A stretch of 21,846 bases of DNA from UBA1412 sp964609795 (GTDB taxonomy: Bacteria; Verrucomicrobiota; Verrucomicrobiia; Limisphaerales; UBA1412): contig CAZSTC010000039.1 in the NCBI GenBank assembly GCA_964609795.1, positions 1 through 21,846 on the forward strand, read 5' to 3'. The translations under genes were made by a program, and so were the position numbers. Below the pieces are notes generated by a model. That model saw only the letters and a program-made list of their open reading frames with translations. It ran no database searches and was not told the DNA's origin. Shown here piece after piece: positions 16,504 to 21,846 of this stretch. Numbering within the stretch: position 1 is the stretch's first letter; every line of letters begins with the position of its first letter.

Positions 16504-16874
16504 TTGGTTTCTCCTTCGGTCATGACGGTATCCTCGTGTTCATAAGGAGGCGTGCAGCAGCAGAGGAATTGGAGCGGCTCCTCGCCCGTGTTCCATATCT
16601 TGTGGACATCGCCCGGCAGCATCCCGATGGCATCCCCGGGGCCGATATCGCGGCTCTCTCCATTGACCCGGATTCTCCCCCTGCCCGCCTGAATATAATA
16701 AATCTCCTCAGTCCGAGGGTGATAATGCTCCTCAGTCGATTGGCCCGGATAGACGATCGCCTGAGCCAAACTCTGGGCGACAATCGCAGAATTCCGGTAG
16801 GCCATGATCTCCCGAATTTCGGAGCTATCCTTCGTGATGAAGGCCGGCACTTCGTTCACATTTCTGACTTCCAT
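16500..16874 (-). CDS. Small single-domain cupin
   Basis: A 124-residue cytoplasmic cupin from the ATG at 16874; an in-frame TTG at 16931 is less likely because the cupin fold starts later and a promoter candidate overlaps that stretch. Cupin motif 1 is complete: GQSTEEHYHPRTEEIYYIQAG (44-64; metal ligands H50, H52 and E56 or E57). Motif 2 is close to canonical: GDAIGMLPGDVHKIWN with H91. Such proteins bind a divalent metal and often act on or sense small sugars and acids. The 4-nt overlap with the GH43-like gene suggests handling of the released sugar, for example as an isomerase, epimerase or sensor. I cannot choose between these. An unusual CCC triplet (105-107) precedes the tail. Confidence 0.85.
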   Translation of the reverse strand: MEVRNVNEVPAFITKDSSEIREIMAYRNSAIVAQSLAQAIVYPGQSTEEHYHPRTEEIYYIQAGRGRIRVNGESRDIGPGDAIGMLPGDVHKIWNTGEEPLQFLCCCTPPYEHEDTVMTEGETK

Positions 16875-16888
16875 AACTAACGCAACGT

Positions 16889-16917
16889 ATTCTACCCCAA
16901 ACACCCCCGTGAGGCAA
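16889..16917 (-). promoter_or_regulatory. Candidate promoter of the cupin-GH43 pair
   Basis: On the minus strand, TTGCCT (16912-16917), a 17-nt spacer and TAGAAT (16889-16894) match 4/6 and 5/6. The -10 ends 14 nt before the cupin ATG, giving a leader of about 7 nt. No Shine-Dalgarno is seen. This promoter supports the ATG at 16874 over the upstream TTG. Confidence 0.5.
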
Positions 16918-17044
16918 GGCGAGGCCGGCAAAAGATGCGGATAAATCGGGATTTTCGGGCCTTTTCGCCTCGATATCCTGCGCGGCAGGCTCTTGGAAGA
17001 GAGGCCGAACAGGCCCTTTCGGAGTTATTTTTTCCTGTTTTGTA

Positions 17045-17072
17045 TTGCAATAAAAAGAGAGTGGAGTAGAAT
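17045..17072 (+). promoter_or_regulatory. Candidate tRNA-Asn promoter
   Basis: TTGCAA (17045-17050), a 16-nt spacer and TAGAAT (17067-17072) lie about 40 nt before the tRNA. The -10 is identical to that of the divergent cupin promoter. The rest of the 16918-17044 stretch holds no gene; GGCC-rich short repeats are seen around 17003-17020. Confidence 0.5.
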
Positions 17073-17112
17073 GTTTGCCCATTGGCCCCCGTGAGGGTGC
17101 CTGAAATCTGGT

Positions 17113-17187
17113 TCCAGAATAGCTCAATGGTAGAGCAATCGGCTGTTAACCGATGGGTTGTAGGTTCGAGCCCTACTTCTGGAGCCA
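17113..17187 (+). tRNA. tRNA-Asn (anticodon GUU), CCA encoded
   Basis: A complete cloverleaf can be folded by eye: acceptor TCCAGAA/TTCTGGA (17113-17119 with 17177-17183), D-stem GCTC/GAGC, anticodon stem ATCGG/CCGAT with loop CTGTTAA (anticodon GTT at 17145-17147), T-stem GTAGG/CCTAC with loop TTCGAGC. Discriminator G17184 fits asparagine, and CCA is encoded at 17185-17187. A T5 run follows at once. Confidence 0.97.
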
Positions 17188-17297
17188 TTTTTGTTTTCTA
17201 CCCTCTTCCCTCTCTTCTTTAAACATTTTCCCTTACTCACTGCCGCTCGCTTTGGATGTTCGTATTTCTCGAAAACGGGCGCACCGAATTTTTCCTG

Positions 17298-17325
17298 TTT
17301 ACTTTTTCACTGAAGGGTTTAAAAT
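17298..17325 (+). promoter_or_regulatory. Candidate esterase promoter
   Basis: TTTACT (17298-17303), a 16-nt spacer and TAAAAT (17320-17325) lie in the otherwise featureless pyrimidine-rich gap between tRNA-Asn and the esterase gene. The leader would be about 32 nt. Confidence 0.35.
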
Positions 17326-17363
17326 GCCTCTGCTTTTAGAATTAGTCTTACTTGAGAATTATT

Positions 17364-18239
17364 ATGAAAAAATTATTCCTCTTATTGAGCGCGGCGATGA
17401 TGATCGTGCTTCAGAACGGAGCATCGGCGCAAACCGGAACGGTTCAGGATGAGCTCACCATGAAGAGCGAAATCCTCAACATGGATCGCAAATACGCGAT
17501 TTATCTTCCTCCCGATTACGAGACCTCAAACCGCAAATACCCGGTCCTCTATCTTCTGCATGGAGCCGGGGACGATCAATCGGGCTGGGTACAGTTCGGC
17601 GAAGTGCTGCACATTGCCGATAAAGCGATCAACGAAGGCAAAGCCACCCCGATGATTATCGTGATGCCCGATGCCAACAGCGTCCGGCGCGGTTATTTCA
17701 ACGACCTCAAGGGCGAATACCGCTACGAGGATTATTTCTTTAATGAGCTGATCCCCTTCATCGAAAAGATCTATCGGGTCCGCTCCGAAAAACGCTACCG
17801 TGCAATCTCCGGGCTTTCCATGGGCGGCGGCGGCACCTTCATTTATGCGATGCATCATCCTGAACTCTTCGCAGCAGCCTGCCCTCTGAGCGGCGCTCTG
17901 AGAAACTCCGATGACGAAGCGACCGTCAAGCAGATGGTCGAAAGGGATGCCTCGCTTAACCCGGAAGAGACACTCAAATATCTGCGAAGCCTCAACCCGC
18001 ATTGGCAGATCAATAACGCCACCGACGATCAGAAGCGCGCCTTATCCTCAGTTCGCTGGTATATCGATTGCGGCGACGATGACTTCCTCTATGAAGGCAA
18101 TTCGCAGATTCATATTGCGATGAAAAAGAAGGAAATCCCGCATGAATACCGTGTGCGCGATGGCGGCCATACCTGGGATTACTGGCGGAGCGCTCTGCCG
18201 ACCGTTCTGGAGTTTATCACAAAGAGTTTCCATCAATAG
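17364..18239 (+). CDS. Secreted alpha/beta-hydrolase esterase (CE1 / esterase D-like)
   Basis: The 291-residue exported serine esterase, from the ATG at 17364, has a textbook signal peptide (MKKLFLLLSAAMMIVL, cleavage near SAQ at 21-23). An in-frame TTG four codons earlier adds nothing useful. Fold markers: YPVLYLLHGAGDD (59-71, oxyanion region), IIVMPDAN (98-105), nucleophile elbow SGLSMGG (149-155, S152), acid region DCGDDDF (about 235-241) and catalytic His in DGGHTWDYW (H269). This matches the group containing acetyl-xylan and feruloyl esterases, which remove acyl groups from plant polysaccharides. Together with GH5 and GH43-like enzymes nearby, a role in hemicellulose use is likely but not proven. 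It converges with the prepilin-like gene across 16 nt. Confidence 0.9.
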   Translation: MKKLFLLLSAAMMIVLQNGASAQTGTVQDELTMKSEILNMDRKYAIYLPPDYETSNRKYPVLYLLHGAGDDQSGWVQFGEVLHIADKAINEGKATPMIIVMPDANSVRRGYFNDLKGEYRYEDYFFNELIPFIEKIYRVRSEKRYRAISGLSMGGGGTFIYAMHHPELFAAACPLSGALRNSDDEATVKQMVERDASLNPEETLKYLRSLNPHWQINNATDDQKRALSSVRWYIDCGDDDFLYEGNSQIHIAMKKKEIPHEYRVRDGGHTWDYWRSALPTVLEFITKSFHQ

Positions 18240-18254
18240 GAAAAGCGAAGCGGG

Positions 18255-18277
18255 CTCACTCCAGATTGTAGAGTGAG
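18255..18277. terminator. Stem-loop at convergent gene ends
   Basis: CTCACTC (18255-18261) and GAGTGAG (18271-18277) form a perfect 7-bp stem with a 9-nt loop. It includes the stop codon of the prepilin-like gene (minus) and lies 15 nt after the esterase stop (plus). No T-run follows on either strand, so terminator function is uncertain. Confidence 0.3.
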
Positions 18278-19053
18278 TTATCCTGCGAAAGAAAGCCGGT
18301 GCCGGAAGCGACGTTTTCGGCACCGTCTTTGTTTTCCAGAAAGCGATCCGGCAAAGAGCGGGCATGTCCGTCGCAAAAGGCGGCATTGCTGCGGCCGTGA
18401 TGGCGAAAGCCCTGGGTACCGGACCAGCGTCCCCGGAAAGAGGCGTCGCCCGGATTGGGCCAGGGAGCACGCATGAATTTATTGGCACCGGCCGAATACT
18501 GGCCATCGCCAAAGAGAATCGTCCGAATCGGATGGCGGAGGTCCGCTACGCGTGCCGGCCCTGGGATACTCTCCCCTTCTCCGTGGCCGATATAGCTCGT
18601 GTTATAATTGTAACCGGTAAAAGGATCGACCGACCAGTTGGCACCGCCCCGAAAAGAGGGACACTGCTGCACCTTCGCGGCGCCATAGCCCTGCCAGAGA
18701 AGTCCCGGCCGCACCACCGGCTCCGGTCCGACACCATAGCTCGTGGTTAAATCCCACGCCACGGCCGTATATCTTCCCTCTGTGAATTCCGAGGAGTAAG
18801 CGATCGGATAGTAATCCTCAAAATCCACCGTGTAGACATGGGCGGCAATGACCATCTGGCGAAGATTATTGAGGCAATTGACCGACCGGGATTTCTCTTT
18901 GGCGCGACTCAAGGCCGGCAATGAAAGAGAGGCCAGAATCGCAATAACGGCAATGACGACCAGGAGCTCCACAAGCGTGAAGCCTCCGCCCGAAGGGGCT
19001 GCATTCCCCCTCGAGCGGCAAGCTCGTTTCTCTTGTCGTAATAAGTTCTTCAA
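18256..19053 (-). CDS. Type IV prepilin-like / pseudopilin protein with DUF1559-like C-terminus
   Basis: The 265-residue protein has a prepilin signal: basic leader, then GGGFTLVELLVVIAVIAIL (22-40). The peptidase cleaves after G24, leaving F25, and Glu at mature position 5 (E29) is present. Downstream it carries CLNNLRQM and, near the end, an H-x(n)-DGH pattern (RHHGRSNAAFCDGHARSLPD), as in the large pilin-like families of Verrucomicrobiota and Planctomycetota. The only available start is TTG at 19053, 4 nt after the stop of the 770-residue protein, so translation is likely coupled to it. The pair would then share the cobalamin riboswitch. No other pilus assembly gene is in view. It may form a pseudopilus or act as an exported surface protein. 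Confidence 0.85.
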   Translation of the reverse strand: MKNLLRQEKRACRSRGNAAPSGGGFTLVELLVVIAVIAILASLSLPALSRAKEKSRSVNCLNNLRQMVIAAHVYTVDFEDYYPIAYSSEFTEGRYTAVAWDLTTSYGVGPEPVVRPGLLWQGYGAAKVQQCPSFRGGANWSVDPFTGYNYNTSYIGHGEGESIPGPARVADLRHPIRTILFGDGQYSAGANKFMRAPWPNPGDASFRGRWSGTQGFRHHGRSNAAFCDGHARSLPDRFLENKDGAENVASGTGFLSQDNSLYNLE

Positions 19054-19057
19054 GGCG

Positions 19058-21370
19058 CTATTCCCGCGAAAGTTTCAGGCGATAGAAGAAGGTTTGGCCT
19101 TCGGGCGAAATCTCCTCTTCCCAGGTGAGCGAGTCGGAATTCTCCGGGGTGAAGTTTGCGATCAACTCCCAGCCAGTCTCCCGGGCCAAATCTGAGGAGC
19201 GCTCCAGTGCATAAACCCAACCGGGCTGCGGCTTAAAGCTAATGAGAACCTTTCCGCCGGAAACCGCGATTGAAAGAGCCGGAGATTCCATCCGCGCCAC
19301 TGCCAACATGAGCGAGCTCGAGACGTCCTCAAGGAGCAGACACCCCGAACTTGGATCAAAGCTGAAAGACCGACGCTGCCAGGCCGCTCCCTCTTCCACG
19401 CCGAGACTCCAGAGCTCGAGATCGGAACCGCTGCCCTGGTAAAAAGAGGAGCAATCCAGAGAGAGTTCTGCCCGGAACCGGAGCACCACATCCTCAAGGC
19501 CCGTCAAGGTCTCCACCCGGAGACCCAAGGCCTTCAGAGGCTGAACCGGCAGAGTGCCGAGAGCCTCTTCTTCCGGACGCAGAATCTCCGTGCTGACCAG
19601 AGCGATTCTATTGAGCTCCCGGAAACGAAGCGCCAGGAGTGTCTCCGAAATGGATGCGGGATTCCGGAAGAAAAGCTCTGCGGGCTCAAGCTGCGGGTCC
19701 TCGCCGATATTGCCCGGACTCAAAGTCAGGGATTCACCCACGAGGGCAGGACGCACGGCAGAAAAGGCATCGATCTCGCCGCCCGAAAAACCGTCAGCCG
19801 CTTCCACACGAACAAACCGGATGAAGTCAAAGCCCGACTCCGCTAAATCGAAACCGGTTCCGCCTCCGCTGCCGGCATAGAGGCTGATGGCATCGGCCGC
19901 CGAGAGGTAGCTCTCCGCAACGCCCAGGACGCTCGACAGGGCGGGATTCACCGGCTTGGTGAAATCCATTTTCTTCTTTGTCCAGCCGTTACCAGTGCGA
20001 TCGAAGAGTCCGGCATCCCAGTGGAAACCGTGGGTCGGGAAAGTCGTGTCGCAGTAGGGTCCCTCTTCGTAAGTATACCAGCGCTCGCCATCGGGGCTGA
20101 CCGAGACCTTCATCGGCTCAGCGAAAGCTCCGCCGCTCAGGAAGTAGCTCCTCATATCGGTCGTATCGCTGACAAAACCCTTGCCCACATAGAACGTATT
20201 GCCGAAAACCAGGAAATCAACCCCGTAGGGATTCGCCGGTTCGTCATAAACCGGGTGGTCGAATTTAACCGTGACCGATCCATAAACCGTGCCGGTCTCC
20301 CCGGAATCTTCTTCCAGAGTCAGTAGCGTTTTATTTCCATCCAGGTCCAGATTATAAGCCGGCTCCACCAGCTTGACCCGGAAGGGATCGGGCAGACCAA
20401 AAAAAGCGAGGTTCTGAGCCATCGTGGTCGGTTCACCCAATACGGCCAGGGGGTCGGCGTAGAGAGTAGAGCGGCTGAAGGGCGGCAACGCCTCTGCCAG
20501 CTCCAACGGATAGGGGCTCGAGGCCGTGTCCGCCGCGACGACCTGAGACGTAGGTGCCGCTTTATGCCAATTGTAGGCAAACGTGCCCGGATCCTCAGGC
20601 TTCATGTAATCCAGGCCGCCGGCTGAAACCGTCAGCGCAATCCAGGAGCCGTCGGAGAGTGCGGTTCCGCTCAACCCCAGTGCGGCATAATCCCACTGGC
20701 CATGAGTCCCGCTCCAGGGCATGAGCGGGTCATCGGGCGTCCAGTAAGGACTCGGGCCAAAATCGGGAATTTGATCGAAAGCGCCGCCGCTGCCGGCTTC
20801 GCACCAGAGTTCCCAGCCCGGACCGTAGACGCCGCCCCAGTACAGGTCGGCCGTATCCAGAGATTGAGCCACATCGGCCACGTTGTAGGAGCCGGTAATG
20901 ACGCCCTGGCGGACATCGGTGAGAGCCGACAGAGGGGAATAGGCCCAGGTATCGGCCGCGGTTTGAATTCCATAAACCTGATTCGCATTCAGGTCATAGC
21001 CCAGCCCGAGAACCATCGAGCCAAAACCGGTATCTTCTGAAAGTACGGCAAAGAGCCGCGGGTCCGCAGCAACAATTGAATTGAAAAGATCGGCCGCAGT
21101 GGCCTCTCCTTCCCAGCGATAGCCCCAGGCAAGAGTCTGAGTGGTCGAAGGCGGGCGCACCTCCGTATTGTTCAAAACTTCGGGCGACTTCCACTCGATT
21201 AGTAGCGCGGCCCGATGTTCACCGCTGCCGACCCAGTACTTGATATCCTCCAGGCTAAAGGCGGAGGCCTGTGCCGAGGCCGCACATCCCCAGACCGCTG
21301 CCAGAAGGGGCAACGCCAGAGGCTTCACTATTTTATTTATTTTCCAGAACTTCATCTTCGGATTTCTCAT
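19058..21370 (-). CDS. Large secreted multi-domain protein under cobalamin riboswitch control
   Basis: The 770-residue exported protein of unknown function has a basic N-terminus and hydrophobic core (about 17-28), with probable cleavage after SAQASA. A C at 29 sits in VWGC, a poor lipobox. An N-terminal module (about 38-300) starts IKYWVGSGEHRAALLIEW (43-60) and LAWGYRWEG (80-88). A second module (about 360-540) has NPYGVDFLVFGN (380-391) and EPMKVSVSPDGERWY (418-432). The C-terminal stretch (about 690-770) is a beta-rich Verrucomicrobiota-style end with GWVYALERSSDL and FFYRLKLSRE; no PEP-CTERM anchor is present. From memory, similar modules occur in surface proteins near B12 loci, but I cannot verify that here. 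The ATG at 21370 is preceded by a weak GAAG; the ATG at 21355 is an alternative. It is first gene of a pair. Confidence 0.85.
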   Translation of the reverse strand: MRNPKMKFWKINKIVKPLALPLLAAVWGCAASAQASAFSLEDIKYWVGSGEHRAALLIEWKSPEVLNNTEVRPPSTTQTLAWGYRWEGEATAADLFNSIVAADPRLFAVLSEDTGFGSMVLGLGYDLNANQVYGIQTAADTWAYSPLSALTDVRQGVITGSYNVADVAQSLDTADLYWGGVYGPGWELWCEAGSGGAFDQIPDFGPSPYWTPDDPLMPWSGTHGQWDYAALGLSGTALSDGSWIALTVSAGGLDYMKPEDPGTFAYNWHKAAPTSQVVAADTASSPYPLELAEALPPFSRSTLYADPLAVLGEPTTMAQNLAFFGLPDPFRVKLVEPAYNLDLDGNKTLLTLEEDSGETGTVYGSVTVKFDHPVYDEPANPYGVDFLVFGNTFYVGKGFVSDTTDMRSYFLSGGAFAEPMKVSVSPDGERWYTYEEGPYCDTTFPTHGFHWDAGLFDRTGNGWTKKKMDFTKPVNPALSSVLGVAESYLSAADAISLYAGSGGGTGFDLAESGFDFIRFVRVEAADGFSGGEIDAFSAVRPALVGESLTLSPGNIGEDPQLEPAELFFRNPASISETLLALRFRELNRIALVSTEILRPEEEALGTLPVQPLKALGLRVETLTGLEDVVLRFRAELSLDCSSFYQGSGSDLELWSLGVEEGAAWQRRSFSFDPSSGCLLLEDVSSSLMLAVARMESPALSIAVSGGKVLISFKPQPGWVYALERSSDLARETGWELIANFTPENSDSLTWEEEISPEGQTFFYRLKLSRE

Positions 21371-21601
21371 TTCTTCATATCATTCGATTCATACGACAGA
21401 GGCCGCCGTTGAAGAAGGTTTTCCGAAAAATGAAAAAGCCTTCTCCCGGCAAATCACGAAAGAAGGCTTTCAAAAGTGAATTCTGTTTTGAGGAGGGTCC
21501 GCCCACAAGCTCAGAACATAGAGGCCTCATCCATCTCTTTTGCGGAGAAGTGCCCTGCTCTCCCCTACTGGGAGCAACAGGACAGATAAGCACAACTGAA
21601 C
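21371..21601 (-). promoter_or_regulatory. Long 5' leader / expression platform of the B12-controlled pair
   Basis: No gene is seen in this 231-nt transcribed leader. A hairpin at 21557-21575 (minus GCTCCC-AGTA-GGGGAGAGC, one bulged A) exposes CAGU, which can pair with ACUG of the aptamer loop in GCCACTGTG. It is the expected place for P13 of the kissing-loop class of cobalamin riboswitches. Between it and the terminator (21471-21556) I see nothing distinct. The final 55 nt before the ATG are T-rich without a strong ribosome site. Confidence 0.5.
21426..21470 (-). terminator. Intrinsic terminator inside the riboswitch leader
   Basis: On the minus strand, AAAGCCTTCT (21461-21470) pairs perfectly with AGAAGGCTTT (21435-21444) over 10 bp with a 16-nt loop. 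TTCATTTTTC follows. It lies after the aptamer and before the coding start, so B12 binding can plausibly stop transcription here. An anti-terminator could use the aptamer's GGGAAGGC (pairing with GCCTTC), which is my inference. Confidence 0.75.
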
Positions 21602-21806
21602 CGGTATCCTGACTCGCAGCTTCAAACCTCGCTCCCGCCTTCCCAGTCATGTGACCAGTGGCTTTTCAAGGAGCTTGTAGCTTTCACAGTGGCGCAACCG
21701 TCCCGGATTTTCACCGGAGTTCCCTGCATTCAATTGAGACACACACAGTGGGCAGCACTCGCCGCCCTTTCAAAGAGCAAAAGAAGGTTAGGACTTTCAG
21801 ATACCG
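21602..21806 (-). ncRNA. Cobalamin (B12) riboswitch aptamer
   Basis: Conserved blocks of the adenosylcobalamin-type aptamer are readable in order on the minus strand: GCAGGGAACTCCGGTGAAAA, TCCGGGACGG, GCGCCACTGTGAAAGC, AAGCCACTGG, ACTGGGAAGGC and GAGTCAGGATACCGG. The 3' GATACCG (21602-21608) pairs with the 5' CGGTATC (21800-21806), closing an element of about 205 nt, normal for the class. The 5' side contains an extended region with a hairpin GGGCGGC-GAGT-GCTGCCC. Directly downstream are a P13-like hairpin and an intrinsic terminator, so the likely mode is OFF at high B12. The exact ends are by eye. Confidence 0.93.
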
Positions 21807-21813
21807 CTGTCAA
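21785..21813 (-). promoter_or_regulatory. Possible promoter overlapping the 5' end of the riboswitch
   Basis: On the minus strand a perfect -35 TTGACA (21808-21813) is followed after 17 nt by TAACCT (21785-21790, 3/6). If used, the RNA would start near 21778 and lack the CGGTATC strand that closes the aptamer. The true promoter may therefore lie further upstream, near or beyond the window edge. Confidence 0.25.
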
Positions 21814-21846
21814 CCTCTTTGGCCGGGGTGGCCTTCCGGAGTCTCT

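Noticed and set aside
16875..16931. Longer cupin start at the TTG at 16931
   Set aside because: The added 19 residues precede the cupin fold, there is no ribosome site, and a good promoter candidate lies inside this stretch.
16825..17188. Minus-strand open frames across tRNA-Asn, one starting MAPEVGLEPTTHRLTADC
   Set aside because: This is the well-known spurious peptide read from the antisense of a tRNA gene. The tRNA fold on the plus strand is complete.
19058..19150. PEP-CTERM or other C-terminal sorting signal on the 770-residue protein
   Set aside because: The C-terminus ends in a charged beta-rich stretch (FFYRLKLSRE) without a hydrophobic span or Pro-Glu-Pro motif.
21260..21330. Lipoprotein signal (VWGC) in the 770-residue protein
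   Set aside because: Trp before Gly-Cys is a poor lipobox, and an ordinary signal peptidase I site (SAQASA) follows.
1..21846. Mobile elements, CRISPR arrays, prophage or tRNA-linked integration
   Set aside because: No transposase or integrase reading frame, no regularly spaced direct repeats, and no repeat of the tRNA-Asn 3' end was found by eye.

Overview
The window looks like a chromosomal segment of a Verrucomicrobiota-type (PVC group) heterotroph. This is an inference, resting on three things: a prepilin-like protein with the GFTLVELL start and a C-terminal H-x(n)-DGHA motif; two tandem hypothetical proteins with the PP-x-x-PDE-x-NFA-x-x-P signature that I associate from memory with this phylum; and several secreted carbohydrate-active enzymes. 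No phage, insertion sequence or CRISPR array was seen.

Layout. 1-2634 (minus): two tandem paralogous membrane-anchored proteins of unknown function, the left one cut by the window edge. 2699-4331 (minus): tlyA-nadK, 4 nt apart. 4556-5707 (plus): a MidA/NDUFAF7-type methyltransferase with a terminator behind it. 5858-7129 (plus): a Ser/Asp-rich single-span protein of unknown function. 7221-11228 (plus): a secreted GH5 glycanase followed by an orphan hybrid histidine kinase with a periplasmic binding-protein-like sensor. 11429-12292 (plus): truA, convergent with 12337-15271 (minus), which holds a Tat-exported alkaline phosphatase, mrp/apbC and sufT, the last two overlapping by ATGA. 15412-16874 (minus): a cupin overlapping a secreted GH43-like five-bladed propeller protein by ATGA. 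17113-17187 (plus): tRNA-Asn(GUU). 17364-18239 (plus): a secreted CE1-like esterase. 18256-21370 (minus): a 770-residue secreted protein followed 4 nt later by a prepilin-like protein. Both lie behind a cobalamin riboswitch (about 21602-21806) and an intrinsic terminator (21426-21470).

How it fits together. Housekeeping genes (NAD kinase, rRNA methyltransferase, pseudouridine synthase, Fe-S carriers) are mixed with an exported toolkit for polysaccharide and phosphoester use (GH5, GH43-like, CE1-like, alkaline phosphatase). The most interesting unit is at the right end: a B12 riboswitch with a terminator platform controls two exported proteins, neither of which is a recognised B12 transporter or enzyme. 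A corrinoid-capture or surface role is a plausible but unproven guess. Several promoter candidates share 16-17 nt spacers and sit unusually close to the start codon.
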